A DNA stretch of 64,000 nt from Planctomycetes bacterium syqfu (GCA_020974905.1 CP087563.1:4464001-4528000); one strand, 5' to 3'. Shown: positions 18,365-27,783, counted from the stretch's first letter. Made by a program: numbers and translations. The notes: generated from the sequence alone by a model not told the origin.

Positions 18365-20023
18365 TTAGTCTGCTGGCTTGCCGAAGACTTCGCATTCGGT
18401 GGTGAAGGCGAAGTTCTGGGGATAGCCGACCATGTTTTCATGTTTGTCGACATAGGTCAGACGAACATACTTGGCTTTGACAGGTTCGAAGGCAAGTGTC
18501 TTTTGCATTTCGTTTTTCTGTTCAAATTCAAAGCTGCCCACTTCAGTGAACTCACTGTTGTCGTCACTCACGGAGATCACCACGGTCCTGGTTGAGCCGA
18601 AGGGAGGCACGCCGATTTTCACGGAGTTGATGACAGCCATCTTGTTCAGGTCGATGGTGACATGCTTGGGGAACGTGGATGCATCACCGGTTGCAAAACA
18701 GTTCTTGGAGTTTGCTTCCCATGAGCCATCGGTCAGACCACCAATGCCCCAGTTGTACTTGTTAGCATCGGAACTGTCGTACTTGCAGTTCAAAGCAAGG
18801 TTCGAACCTTCAGGCTTGGCCACGATGGAGATGGTCACTTCTGGGGACTTGCTGGTCAGTGCCCAGATGGCTTTGTGATAGGCCTCATCGACCACCATCA
18901 ACGGCTTGACGATTTGATCGCGATAGTCTGCATCGTCAATTTTCAGACGGACATTACGCCAGGTGTTGAAGTAGCTGTTTTCCTTGTTGGCAATGAGGTC
19001 ATGAAGAATCTCCCCGGTCTGGGTTGGCAGGGCGACACTGACACCTTGGGCAAGCGCCTTGGCATTGGTGCCACCGATGATGATTTTGCCAGCAACCATC
19101 ACATCGTAGACACCTTCTTCAAGGCCTTTGACGGTGAGTTTGGGCGTTGCAAAATCCACCATACCACAGGCCTTGGCGATCGGCAGAATCGACTCACTGA
19201 TCCAGAACGGGAACTGCGTGGGCGTGCCTTTGAGATCCACCTGCGCACCATTGTTGCTGGCCACCGTCAGACCTTCAGCAGTACCCGACTTCAAATCAAC
19301 CACACCCATCGGGGGCATCGGCTCGGCAAAGGCGGTAAGCATGTGACGGGCCATAACCATATGACCTTCAGGACTCGGATGCACGGCGTCGGGAATCATC
19401 GTGAACTTGGGATTACGCTCCTTCTGCTTGTTCATGAAGTCGAGCATGGGATGGAACACATCCACGAAATCGCAGTTGTACTGGGTCGCCAGTTCTTTGC
19501 AGACATTGCCCAGCGCTTCGAGATTCTTGTTGTAGTCAGCAGCCTTGAGATTGGCGCGGCGGTCATCGTCCACACAACCCGGCGTGTACACCACCACGCG
19601 GACATTCTCAGCCTGCAGCGCTTTGATGATGCCTTCCATGCCTTTGCGGTACGTTGCGATAATACCGTCATTGACCTGACGGTAGCTGCCGTCGTTCATG
19701 CCGAAGAACAAGGTCACCACGGTGGGCTTGTGAATCAGTACGTCACGCTTGAGTCGACTCAGACCACCCGGTGCACGATCACCACTCCAACCGGCATTGA
19801 TGAAGACGATTTTCTTATCCGGGTAGCGACAGTTGACATACTGCTGGAGGTACCGCGAATACAGGCGTTGCTGCGTGATGCTGTCACCGTAGATCACCAC
19901 ACGATCACCGTCTTTAAGCGGTGTCTGCGCGTGAGCAAGGTTGGGAGCAATCGTCATACAAAACAGAATCAACGCAAGCATCAACAGGCTTTGCTTTTTG
20001 AGAATCAAATCGAATCGGGGCAT
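18365..20023 (-). CDS. Secreted SGNH/GDSL esterase with C-terminal discoidin-like (F5/8 type C) domain
   Basis: 552 residues. ATG 20023 has AGGAG eight bases upstream, and a signal peptide ends near LAHAQ (residue 32). The SGNH hydrolase domain (about 40-235) has block I IYGDSITQ (Ser48), block II INAGWSGD, block III GMND (108-111) and block V DAVH (Asp212, His215), the complete catalytic set. It probably removes acetyl or other esters from a carbohydrate. After a linker and a beta-rich middle part, residues about 425-552 form a discoidin-like carbohydrate-binding domain (NWGIGGLTDGSW ... TIDLNKMAVINSVKIG ... AKYVRLTYVD). It is a single gene with its own terminator at 18301. The substrate is inferred, not visible. 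Confidence 0.83.
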   Translation of the reverse strand: MPRFDLILKKQSLLMLALILFCMTIAPNLAHAQTPLKDGDRVVIYGDSITQQRLYSRYLQQYVNCRYPDKKIVFINAGWSGDRAPGGLSRLKRDVLIHKPTVVTLFFGMNDGSYRQVNDGIIATYRKGMEGIIKALQAENVRVVVYTPGCVDDDRRANLKAADYNKNLEALGNVCKELATQYNCDFVDVFHPMLDFMNKQKERNPKFTMIPDAVHPSPEGHMVMARHMLTAFAEPMPPMGVVDLKSGTAEGLTVASNNGAQVDLKGTPTQFPFWISESILPIAKACGMVDFATPKLTVKGLEEGVYDVMVAGKIIIGGTNAKALAQGVSVALPTQTGEILHDLIANKENSYFNTWRNVRLKIDDADYRDQIVKPLMVVDEAYHKAIWALTSKSPEVTISIVAKPEGSNLALNCKYDSSDANKYNWGIGGLTDGSWEANSKNCFATGDASTFPKHVTIDLNKMAVINSVKIGVPPFGSTRTVVISVSDDNSEFTEVGSFEFEQKNEMQKTLAFEPVKAKYVRLTYVDKHENMVGYPQNFAFTTECEVFGKPAD

Positions 20024-20231
20024 GGGACATGTCTCCTGTGGAATCAATAAGTGACGAATCAGTCGGTCAAAGATGTACCCGGCAAAACATGTCACAGACA
20101 CATTGCATGTCTGCCGAATACTTGCGAACCAGAACCATGAGTATAGATAAGCGTTCGACTTTAAGGATGTCAAACGCTCAATAAAATCACAAAAATAAAT
20201 CGCAGCTATCAGGCGTATTGATAGTTAAATG

Positions 20232-20554
20232 GGCTCTGTTGAAAGCTATGGAAAAACCAGCCTCACGTCCGCTTCGCTCAAGACGCAGAGCCGCAAAAGC
20301 AGTTCAAAGAATGTATCTCCACTTTCCGTCACTCCCGCGCCCCGGAAGTTGGAAGTCCAGTGAAACTTGCAAGGGCGCACAGAATGCCACTGGATTCCCG
20401 CCTGCGCGGGAATGACGAAATTGATGATCGCATGAAGATTAATTGTTTGAACCACCCCAAGTGATCAATAGATCGCTTCTCTTTGCGGCTTTGCGGGCAT
20501 GGCGTGAGAAATTGTCTTGCTGAGTTAAGACATACAAAGGATCTCAACAGAGCC
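20232..20554. mobile_element. MITE-like non-autonomous element, 323 bp, with GGCTCTGTTGA ends
   Basis: Eleven-base terminal inverted repeats GGCTCTGTTGA (20232-20242) and TCAACAGAGCC (20544-20554) are flanked by near-identical 9-bp direct repeats AGTTAAATG (20223-20231) and AGTTAAACG (20555-20563), as expected of a target duplication. Inside is a second inverted pair (CCTCACG... at 20261 and GGCGTGAG at 20501-20508), and inside that a copy of the 90-bp repeat (20327-20419). No transposase is encoded. The ends resemble those of IS6/IS26-type elements, but that assignment is only a resemblance. Confidence 0.65.
20327..20419. repeat. MITE-like 90-bp palindromic repeat, copy 2 (nested)
   Basis: It lies within the 20232-20554 element. 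The left hairpin carries the CCCCGGAAGTT loop variant; the right arm has the standard CCCGCCTGCGCGGG. Confidence 0.8.
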
Positions 20555-20567
20555 AGTTAAACGGCGA

Positions 20568-21038
20568 TCAATCAAACTTGCCAATCTGTTTCGTTGCATC
20601 GACAAGCACCATGGCAACAGTGTTCGCCAGGTTGAAACTACGGATCGGCCCGAGGATGGGGATACTGATGAGTCGGTCGGGGAAGCGTTGATGCCAATGC
20701 TCCGGCAGGCCGGTTGTCTCACGCCCGAAGATAAAAATATCTTCGTCGGAGTATGTCTGTTCAAAGTAGCGCCCCTTGCCGAACTTGGACACTAACCAGG
20801 GTTGGCGGTCACCTAACCACCTGAAGAAGTCTTCTTCGGATTCATGAATCGTGTGCGTGAGGTTCGGCCAATAGTCCAGACCGGCTCGGCGAAAAGCCTG
20901 CTCGGTGAGTTCAAAGCCCAGTGGTTTGATCAAATGCAGATGCGCATCGAGTCCGACACACAGGCGACCAATATTGCCTGTGTTCGGTGGGATCAAAGGT
21001 TGATAAAGGACCACATGAAGCAAAGGTGCAACCTTCAT
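20568..21038 (-). CDS. trmL: tRNA (cytidine(34)-2'-O)-methyltransferase TrmL
   Basis: 156 residues, the normal length for this SPOUT-family enzyme, which 2'-O-methylates the wobble position of tRNA-Leu isoacceptors. Seen: LYQPLIPPNTGNIGRLC (N-terminal signature), HLIKPLGFEL, RRAGLDYW, IFGRETTGLP (SAM-binding knot motif) and the C-terminal IPILGPIRSFNLANTVAMVL. All typical TrmL blocks are present. The start ATG 21038 has only a weak ribosome-binding site. The gene ends five bases before the duplication flanking the 323-bp mobile repeat, so the element landed just downstream without damaging it. Confidence 0.93.
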   Translation of the reverse strand: MKVAPLLHVVLYQPLIPPNTGNIGRLCVGLDAHLHLIKPLGFELTEQAFRRAGLDYWPNLTHTIHESEEDFFRWLGDRQPWLVSKFGKGRYFEQTYSDEDIFIFGRETTGLPEHWHQRFPDRLISIPILGPIRSFNLANTVAMVLVDATKQIGKFD

Positions 21039-21183
21039 TTCGTGACAATGTTCTAGTCATTTTCGGTTGTTACAACAACCACACGGGCGGACATTGTAGT
21101 TGATTTCACACAATCAGACAGAACATCTGATCGAAGGTTTGTAACCATTGCCTGTCGATCACCACAAATTGGACAGAGTATGC

Positions 21184-22350
21184 TTAACCGCGATTTTCCA
21201 CCAACTGCTTGAGCAAATCACCAACAGCATGACCCCAGACATCCCAGTTGAGATGCGATTCATAACGGTCCCTTGATGCGATGGACATATTCTTAAGTTG
21301 ATCCCGATCCTTCAAAAGCTTTTCAATCTCATTCGCATACGATTGAGGACCATCCTCGAATGGTAACGTCAACCCGTTCTCACCGTGCTTGACAGGGGTG
21401 GGCACACCACCGGTCGCCGTGGTGACCACGGGCAAACCGAACGCGGCGGCTTCGCAAAAAACGATCCCATAACACTCAGCACGTGTTGGTAAAAACAAGA
21501 TGTGACTGTCATGCAGTAACGCAACAAAGCGATTGTTTTCTTCTTCGATGTTTTTATTGAGCATCGGGATTACCGTCATCCGAGGATGCTTGACCGGCGG
21601 GACACAGCCACAAACCGTTAACGTCACGTCATGCCCACGATCCAGCAGCATTTTAAAGGCATCAAAAGCAATTGACCCGCCCTTGCGTTCCCATTCCAAT
21701 CCCAGGAACAACAGGTTGATGGTCGAACTGAAATCACGGTCAATCACATCTTCGCGCGCCGGTGCGCGATCCAGATTCGCACCAAATTCAATCACGTGAA
21801 CGCGTTTGGGATCAACGTTGTAATGCTCGATGACATAATCCGCAGCCCAGTTAGATGGATAGGTGAACATGTCTGCACGGTTGATTGCGTTGGTTTCAAT
21901 CTCGTTTGAATGCTTCACCGAAATACGTGAGAGCTTCTTGTTCTGACTGTAATACGTCTGAAACTGGGATGAGGACGTATCGGAAGCATAACAAATCGGT
22001 AATGGTGTTTGCAGATACGCAAAGCCTGAAGCAGCTGCAGGGCAAAACAACACGTCGATTTTTTCCGGACTGTTGGCAATGTGTTTGGCCATGACGCGAG
22101 CGTAATAGCGACTGATCCAGATGTTGTTAAACACATTGAGATTGATGCCCGAAACGGCGCGAACAAGATTTCGAAAGTGAAATAAACTATGCCCAATGAC
22201 TTTGGGTAGATGAACCGGCCCAAGTCTCACCACATGTTCAAAATCATTCTCCAGGGCTTTGAACATGCGATATTGCGTCCCGGACCAGGATCGCTTATCC
22301 AGCGGATCAGTCGTTGTAAGAAAACCAACGGTGATGTCACTTTTCTTCAT
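21184..22350 (-). CDS. Glycosyltransferase family 4
   Basis: 388 residues from ATG 22350, with AAGGA upstream. A longer in-frame start at 22485 exists, but the family fold begins at DITVGFLTTTDPLDKRSWSG. GT-B fold: the acceptor half contains ICYASDTSSSQFQ and TYPSNWAADYVIEHYNVDP with VIEFGANL; the donor half contains NLLFLGLEWERKGG, ILFLPTRAECYGIVFCEAAA and FGLPVVTTATGGVPTPVKHG with the E-x7-E motif of retaining GT4 enzymes. It acts in synthesis of a surface or exopolysaccharide. Sugar specificity is unknown. It is a single gene on the minus strand. Confidence 0.83.
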   Translation of the reverse strand: MKKSDITVGFLTTTDPLDKRSWSGTQYRMFKALENDFEHVVRLGPVHLPKVIGHSLFHFRNLVRAVSGINLNVFNNIWISRYYARVMAKHIANSPEKIDVLFCPAAASGFAYLQTPLPICYASDTSSSQFQTYYSQNKKLSRISVKHSNEIETNAINRADMFTYPSNWAADYVIEHYNVDPKRVHVIEFGANLDRAPAREDVIDRDFSSTINLLFLGLEWERKGGSIAFDAFKMLLDRGHDVTLTVCGCVPPVKHPRMTVIPMLNKNIEEENNRFVALLHDSHILFLPTRAECYGIVFCEAAAFGLPVVTTATGGVPTPVKHGENGLTLPFEDGPQSYANEIEKLLKDRDQLKNMSIASRDRYESHLNWDVWGHAVGDLLKQLVENRG

Positions 22351-22586
22351 CCCGGTTCCTTGCCAAACAACGGGGGGCATTTCAATGCCCGTAGAATAAA
22401 CATCGGGGTTTGCTCGACCCATTTCATGTCCAACAACCTTATTATCGGCTGATATTGCAAGTGACCTTAGCGTGGTTTTCAACAAGGGCCATGTATAACA
22501 CCTGAAGCCAAGCTGTTAACTGACAACTATTGAATTTGTATTTCACACAACCATGAATGATACAAACGCATCCCCCCCAGACATGA

Positions 22587-23204
22587 TTACTTGAGATCAG
22601 GCTTGAGACTTTCCCAGAAGGTGTCGATCATCTTCTTGTCCGCCTCAGGAGCAGCCTTGTCGAGCATGGTGATGATGAGCAATCCCTTATCCTTGCCCCC
22701 AATGGTCACCACACGACGGGTGACCTGTTGGCCTTGCAATGATGAGATGGACTGTTTACCCGCCACTTCCGAACCATCGGTGAGTTTCTTTTTATACGGT
22801 GTATCGAGGAATTTGTAGCCGTACTGTTTTTCCTCTTTGGTCAATTCATTGAGCATCATGTCCACCAATGGCGTAGGGTCCATCGTGGTGTAATCCTGAA
22901 CGATCACCGCTGACCCCTGTGCTGTGGTGAGCATCATCTGGTGAATGCCTTCCCCCAAGTCCTGACGGGTGGGGGTGACATCGCTGGGATGATCAAAGGA
23001 ATACAAGCCGGTCTTGAAATTAACGATGGCTTTTTTCTTGAGTGTGACATTGATCGCTTTGCCATCAGCCAATTGAATACTGCTTTTTTCATCCAGATCG
23101 ACTTCATATTCCTTGCCATCAATGACGAGGATATAGTTTCCGGTCAGGGCAAGATTGCTCAGCAGCAAAACAACACAGAGACTAAATAAGCGGACATGTT
23201 TCAT
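22587..23204 (-). CDS. Secreted protein of unknown function
   Basis: 205 residues. ATG 23204 starts a signal peptide (MKHVRLFSLCVVLLLSNLAL). The mature part begins with a small beta domain (NYILVIDGKEYEVDLDEKSS, repeated hydrophobic strands) and continues with KTGLYSFDHPSDVTPTRQDL and a C-terminal GGKDKGLLIITMLD ... DTFWESLKPD. This resembles small periplasmic proteins in which a predicted error or quality domain ends in FWESL, but no family is assigned. The earlier in-frame extension up to 23534 has no start signal and is not used. Confidence 0.6.
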   Translation of the reverse strand: MKHVRLFSLCVVLLLSNLALTGNYILVIDGKEYEVDLDEKSSIQLADGKAINVTLKKKAIVNFKTGLYSFDHPSDVTPTRQDLGEGIHQMMLTTAQGSAVIVQDYTTMDPTPLVDMMLNELTKEEKQYGYKFLDTPYKKKLTDGSEVAGKQSISSLQGQQVTRRVVTIGGKDKGLLIITMLDKAAPEADKKMIDTFWESLKPDLK

Positions 23205-23280
23205 GAGGTTCTCGTTTTCTTGTAAACAACAGTCACGGAAAAATCTTGCATCCAACACCAGCGTTTGATGCATAGGCAGA

Positions 23281-23574
23281 TTATGCAAACAGAACAAAAT
23301 CGGAGCAATGAAGATTAATATCAATCTGTTGACCGACGCGATAGTGAATCTGCGAGCCTTGCGCATTGATAATGACATACTCATCGAAACGGTGTTGATC
23401 AAACTGTGCTGATGCAAACGCAACAGCCTGATCGAGCATCGGAAAAACATGTAGATCCGGCATGGTATCCGTGATGCGCTTGCCTGATCGATCCAAAAGA
23501 ATACCCGTGTCGTACTCAACTTCGAGAACGGCATATTGACCTTTGGGAATCTGCCATCTTGTGGACATGGCCAT
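23281..23574 (-). CDS. Small conserved-looking protein downstream of proS
   Basis: 97 residues, starting nine bases after the proS stop; AGG is three bases before the ATG. It is soluble, with no signal peptide. Seen: KGQYAVLEVEYDTGILLDRSG and AVAFASAQFDQHRFDEYVI, an alpha/beta pattern. It is probably the second gene of the proS transcript. Function not recognised. Confidence 0.55.
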   Translation of the reverse strand: MAMSTRWQIPKGQYAVLEVEYDTGILLDRSGKRITDTMPDLHVFPMLDQAVAFASAQFDQHRFDEYVIINAQGSQIHYRVGQQIDINLHCSDFVLFA

Positions 23575-23582
23575 TGGCCTGG

Positions 23583-25352
23583 TTATTTCAGTGCAGCAAC
23601 CAACTGATCGACGACTGCATCCATCTTGACCAGTTCACCCTTGGGACCGTTGGAACCATCGCGGGCTTTGAGTTCGACGGACTGCTCTGCCAGAGCTTTG
23701 TCACCGAGTGTGATGCGGTAAGGAATGCCGATGAGGTCAGCATCTTTGAACTTCACGCCGGGACGTTCGTCACGGTCATCAATGAGTACGTCAATGCCCT
23801 TGGCTTCGAGTTCGACTGCAAGCTTGTCAGCGACCTCCGCGGCCTGACCGGCATACTTGATCGGGGTGATGAGCACATGATACGGCGCGATGCTGGCGGG
23901 CCAGATAATGCCGTTCTCGTCGTTGCCGCCGTCACGTTCGATGGCCGAGGCAAGGATGCGGTTCACACCAATGCCGTAGCAACCCATGATCGGATTCACA
24001 CGTTCGTTGGCTTCGTTGACCACTTCGATCTTCAATGCCTTGGTGTACTTGTCACCGAGTTTAAAGACGTGGCCGATTTCGATGCCCTTGGTCATCTGCA
24101 AGACACCGCCGTCATTCTTGGGTGAGGGGTCACCGTCAACTGCATTACGGATATCCGCAACGGTCACTTGCGCACCGGCATCAACCACATCACGCTTCCA
24201 GTTGAAATGCTTGACATGGTGATCAACTTCGTTGGCACCGGTCACCCAGAAACCGCCCTGTGCTGCATCGGGATCGACAAAGAGTTTGACATCATTGCGA
24301 CCGACAGCCACCTGCGGGCCGACAAAACCAATCGCAAAGCCTGCATCGCGGGCTTCCTTTTCATCTGCCATTTCCAGATCGCTGACACCTGCTGCCTTGC
24401 GAAGTTTGGCTTCGTTGAGTTCGTGATCGCCACGAATCACGCCGATGACCCAGGTGTCGCCGGACTTGCAGACGAGGGTCTTGAGCATGTTCTGTGTTTT
24501 GAGCTTGGTCTTAAGCTGCTTCTTGAAAAACGCGCAGACATCTTCAATGCCCGGGCAACCGGGGGTGTTCACCGATTCCAGATCGCCGGTGGGATCACCC
24601 TCTAAATTCCGGGGGCGGTCGCCGATCTCGCATTTTTCGACGTTGGCAGCATAGTTGCCTTTGTCACTCTTGAGAATGAAGTCTTCACCGGTCGGTGAGG
24701 GCACCATGAATTCATGCGATGCGTTGCCACCAATCGGACCCGCTTCAGCTTCGACCACTTCGTAAGGCACACCACAACGCTCGAAGATCCGACAGTAGGC
24801 AGCGTACTGCTTGTCGTAGGTTTCACTCAATCCGCCTTCACCGTCAAGGTTCAGGTGGAACGAGTACGCATCCTTCATCTGAAACTCACGCGAGCGCAGC
24901 ACGCCAAAGCGCGGACGGAACTCGTCGCGGAACTTGGTCTGGATTTGGTACAGCGTCTTGGGCAGATCGCGGTAAGACTCGATGAACGTACCACACAGAT
25001 CGGTGATGATTTCCTCGTGGGTCGGGCCCAATGCCTGCTCTCGGCCGTGACGGTCTTTGACGACGAAAAGGTTATCGCCATAGGCTTCGCGACGCTGAGT
25101 CTGTTCCCAGAGTTCAATGGGCTGCAACGTGGGCATGAGCACTTCCACAGCACCCGCCTTGTCCATTTCCTCACGGACAATCTGCATCGCCTTTTGCAAC
25201 GCCCGCAGACCCAACGGCAAATAGGTGTACACACCCGAACCAAGCTTGTGAATCAAGCCTGCACGGATCATCAGTTGATGCGACGGAACCACCGCATCTG
25301 CCGGAGCTTGACGGGCGGTGGGGATGAGTGTGTTGGACCATTTGGTAGCCAT
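23583..25352 (-). CDS. proS: Prolyl-tRNA synthetase (bacterial type)
   Basis: 589 residues. It charges tRNA-Pro with proline in the cytoplasm. ATG 25352 is preferred to GTG 25361 because AGGTGA is seven bases upstream of it. Class II motifs are seen: motif 1 region GLIHKLGSGVYTYLPLGLRA, motif 2 FRDEFRPRFGVLRSREFQMK, and motif 3 PIMGCYGIGVNRILASAIE. Between motifs 2 and 3 is the YbaK-like editing insertion (about 220-395), which marks the bacterial ProRS type. The anticodon-binding domain is C-terminal (YHVLITPIKY ... VELEAKGIDVLIDDRDERPG). Length fits the family (about 570-590). Confidence 0.96.
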   Translation of the reverse strand: MATKWSNTLIPTARQAPADAVVPSHQLMIRAGLIHKLGSGVYTYLPLGLRALQKAMQIVREEMDKAGAVEVLMPTLQPIELWEQTQRREAYGDNLFVVKDRHGREQALGPTHEEIITDLCGTFIESYRDLPKTLYQIQTKFRDEFRPRFGVLRSREFQMKDAYSFHLNLDGEGGLSETYDKQYAAYCRIFERCGVPYEVVEAEAGPIGGNASHEFMVPSPTGEDFILKSDKGNYAANVEKCEIGDRPRNLEGDPTGDLESVNTPGCPGIEDVCAFFKKQLKTKLKTQNMLKTLVCKSGDTWVIGVIRGDHELNEAKLRKAAGVSDLEMADEKEARDAGFAIGFVGPQVAVGRNDVKLFVDPDAAQGGFWVTGANEVDHHVKHFNWKRDVVDAGAQVTVADIRNAVDGDPSPKNDGGVLQMTKGIEIGHVFKLGDKYTKALKIEVVNEANERVNPIMGCYGIGVNRILASAIERDGGNDENGIIWPASIAPYHVLITPIKYAGQAAEVADKLAVELEAKGIDVLIDDRDERPGVKFKDADLIGIPYRITLGDKALAEQSVELKARDGSNGPKGELVKMDAVVDQLVAALK

Positions 25353-25516
25353 AGCTGTCACCTTTACATATCAGGACATACCCAATCGGTATGCTATTGA
25401 CCGCGTCGCCAATGCTTTTGAATCTTTCAACTTGGCACCCGCGTACACTAGCAACCGGATGTTCAGTGGCGATTGGTATAGACGGGCATCTTAGCACAAA
25501 GCAATCGTAAACGTGA

Positions 25517-25715
25517 ACCACAGAGACGCTGAGGACGCAGTGTTAAGACTCGATGATGCTCAGGTGAGCCGCGGTGTGTCACCGCGGGATTCGACGAAGT
25601 CGAACATCAATTCACTAAACAGCAGCCTCAAAGGCAACTTGAGCTGCGCTCAATCCCGCGTCGACACGACGCGGCTCGCCTGATATCTCCTGACTTTGCT
25701 CTGTGTCTCCGTGGT
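25517..25715. repeat. Composite palindrome: CCACAGAG arms enclosing a family-1 inverted pair
   Basis: Outer arms ACCACAGAGACGCTGAGG (from 25517) and CTCTGTGTCTCCGTGGT (to 25715). Inside are two family-1 units in inverted orientation. The first (25561-25605) has CAGGTGAG, stem CCGCGGTG, loop TGT, stem CACCGCGG, then a second hairpin TTCGAC-GAA-GTCGAA. The second (25640-25683), read on the minus strand, has stem CCGCGTCG, loop TGT, stem CGACGCGG, then TTGAGC-GCA-GCTCAA. The region lies between the RF-like gene and proS. Confidence 0.8.
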
Positions 25716-25734
25716 GAAAACCAAAGAGATGGAG

Positions 25735-26244
25735 TCAGCGCAGTGGATGCATGTTTTGGGCTTTGCGATCACGGTTCACCATTTCCAGTGACCGGGGTTC
25801 ATTTTTGAGGAGCTTGACCAGTTGAGACGTGGTGCAACCCAACCGTGAGCCGGTCTTGCGGGGATCAAGACTGGTGAAATAGAGATTGTCGAGCACCTCT
25901 GCCAACACCGATGGGAAGTCCGTGTGAGCAGGGTTCACTTTGATACTGCCCTGAACAAACCGGGATTGGACCAGTTCGCTGGGCGGGTAAATGGGATCAC
26001 AGCGGACTTGTAACGCCAGATTCACACGCAGGCGAAAGAGCGCAACTTTCCGATTGGCAATCTGTTCGCGTCGCTCGGATGCCTGCCCGGTGATGCCGGT
26101 GGGTTCATGGGTGAGAATAACGGCGGTGGCGACCTTGTTGCGATGCTGCCCCCCGGGACCGGTGCCACGGGTCTGTTTGAGTGAACATTGCTCATAAAGC
26201 AGATCAGGGTTCATGGCGGCGGGATGGGGGTAAGGTTCAGACAT
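25735..26244 (-). CDS. Peptide chain release factor-like protein (RF-1/GGQ domain only)
   Basis: 169 residues. It carries the GGQ peptidyl-tRNA hydrolysis loop in TRGTGPGGQHRNKVATAV (about 25-42), followed by the typical VILTHEPTGITGQASERREQ and the basic helix region. It lacks the stop-codon recognition domain, as in ArfB and RF-H type rescue factors. The C-terminal half (VNPAHTDFPSVLAEVLDNLY, LGCTTSQLVKLLKNEP) is an extension seen in a planctomycete-type subgroup. A ribosome-rescue role is inferred. Its ATG overlaps the stop of the upstream GAF-PP2C gene (ATGTCTGA), so the two are translationally coupled. Confidence 0.82.
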   Translation of the reverse strand: MSEPYPHPAAMNPDLLYEQCSLKQTRGTGPGGQHRNKVATAVILTHEPTGITGQASERREQIANRKVALFRLRVNLALQVRCDPIYPPSELVQSRFVQGSIKVNPAHTDFPSVLAEVLDNLYFTSLDPRKTGSRLGCTTSQLVKLLKNEPRSLEMVNRDRKAQNMHPLR

Positions 26245-27538
26245 CGCGCTTCACAACAATCGCGGTCCAGTCGTCGGCCTGGGGTTGGTTGGGGGCGTAC
26301 TCCAGTAGCGCCTGGACAAGTGCTTTGATGATGGTGTCGGCCGAGTCATTGCGGTGCTTGCGGACGACTTGCTCGACGCCTTCGCTGCCGAACATGTCTT
26401 TGCTGCCGGGCTTCTGGCATTCGAAAAAGCCGTCGGTGAGAAGGATGAAAATGTCCCCCGCTTCCATGGCAAAGGGTTCGACGGCGTCATGTGGGACCGA
26501 TGCCATGATGCCCATGGGCATGCCTGAAGCGTCGCGGTTCTCAAAGCTGTCATCGGCTGCGTGGTAACACAATAGCGGCGCCTGCCCCGGCGCTTCGTAA
26601 TCTATTTGATGCTTCCGGGGGTCGAGGATGCCAAAGAAAGCGGTGATGAAGCGACTGCCGCCCAGGTCTTCTTCGAGTTGGCTGTCGATGTGCTGACGCA
26701 GGGTATGCAGGTCGGTCCCCAGTCTCAGTCCCATGCGGAACATGGCACGCATCTGCGTGACCGACAAGGCAGGACCAATGCCATGACCCGTTGCATCGGC
26801 AAGCATCAAAAGCACCGGCGAATTGGGATCGTCTTCTTCGGCATCATCACGTGACAGGCGAACAACATCGAAAATGTCACCCCCCGTCTGATCCGCAGGT
26901 TGGCTAAATGTGGCAATGTCATACCCCGTCACGGCGGGTAATGCCGAAGGCAGAACTCCCATCTGGATATCACGGGCCAGATTCAGATCCTGTTCCATGC
27001 GAATCTTGACCTGCTGCTCTGCCAGGAGTTGGGCGCGTTGGATGGCAACCGCTGCCTGCCCCGCCAAAGCCAACGCGATCTGTTCGTCTTCGTCATCAAA
27101 GTGACCCCGCTGGGCGTTTAACATCTGCATCACACCCACGAGCTTGTCCTCAAGTCCGACCAACGGCACGGTGATCATGCTGTTGGTGCGATACCCCGTC
27201 TTGCGGTCGATCTCCTGATTGAAGCGACAGTCGGCATAGCAGTCGGGAATGTTCAATACATCACGCTTGCTGGCGCACTCACCGGCCAACCCCTGATCCG
27301 CACAAAACCGCAGCGCCTCCAAGCCCGTCCCCGTGATCATGTACAGCTCATGGGGTTGCTGGTCATACAAAAACACCGACCCGCGATCCGCCTGAAGCAC
27401 ATCACGCCCCGCATCGATCACCGCATCAAGCAGTTCACATAACGGGCATGGCGCAGCCAATCGTCGGGCAACTTCCAGCACGCGCAGCATACTCTTGGCG
27501 CGGTCGAATTGTTCAGAGTCATTGAGCATGGCCACCAC
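26237..27538 (-). CDS. GAF domain PP2C-type (RsbU/SpoIIE-like) serine phosphatase
   Basis: 433 residues, cytoplasmic. The N-terminal GAF domain (about 25-170) includes RGSVFLYDQQPHELYM and a pair of Cys residues (CADCRF) that could bind a ligand. A short helical linker (QQVKIRMEQDLNLARDIQMGVLP) is the classic RsbU-type connector. The PPM/SpoIIE domain (about 205-430) has FSQPADQTGGDIFD (metal-binding Asp), LMLADATGHGIGPA, FILLTDGFFE and DDWTAIVVK. The family dephosphorylates anti-anti-sigma (STAS) proteins in partner-switching cascades. An RsbW-like kinase lies at 45576. No STAS gene is seen in the window. The start is uncertain: GTG 27538 or ATG 27529. Confidence 0.85.
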   Translation of the reverse strand: MVAMLNDSEQFDRAKSMLRVLEVARRLAAPCPLCELLDAVIDAGRDVLQADRGSVFLYDQQPHELYMITGTGLEALRFCADQGLAGECASKRDVLNIPDCYADCRFNQEIDRKTGYRTNSMITVPLVGLEDKLVGVMQMLNAQRGHFDDEDEQIALALAGQAAVAIQRAQLLAEQQVKIRMEQDLNLARDIQMGVLPSALPAVTGYDIATFSQPADQTGGDIFDVVRLSRDDAEEDDPNSPVLLMLADATGHGIGPALSVTQMRAMFRMGLRLGTDLHTLRQHIDSQLEEDLGGSRFITAFFGILDPRKHQIDYEAPGQAPLLCYHAADDSFENRDASGMPMGIMASVPHDAVEPFAMEAGDIFILLTDGFFECQKPGSKDMFGSEGVEQVVRKHRNDSADTIIKALVQALLEYAPNQPQADDWTAIVVKRDV

Positions 27539-27631
27539 GACAATAAAAGACAGATACCCCTATCAGACAGACATCATAACGTAATGCTTCGAAATAGACG
27601 AAATTTTCTCACCTGTAAACATCAGCTGCAT

Positions 27632-27765
27632 TTCAGGCGAGCCGCGTTGTGTCAACGCGGATTTGACCAACGGTCAATTTGATATAACAGGATGTCAAAG
27701 CCATTACCAACGTCGATGTTAAGCTATGCTCAATCCCGCGTTGACACAACGCGGCTCGCCTGCAT
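27632..27765. repeat. Family-1 inverted pair
   Basis: Unit 1 (27634-27684): CAGGCGAG, stem CCGCGTTG, loop TGT, stem CAACGCGG, then TTGACC-AAC-GGTCAA. Unit 2 (27720-27763, minus orientation) has the same first hairpin, then TTGAGC-ATA-GCTTAA. It lies between ygfZ and the GAF-PP2C gene. Confidence 0.8.
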
Positions 27766-27783
27766 TCAAGTTGATGTCTAAGA

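Noticed and set aside
18875-20050. A 391-codon plus-strand frame opposite the SGNH hydrolase gene
   Set aside because: Rich in His, Val and Gly in a manner typical of shadow frames, and the minus-strand gene is complete with signal peptide and catalytic blocks.
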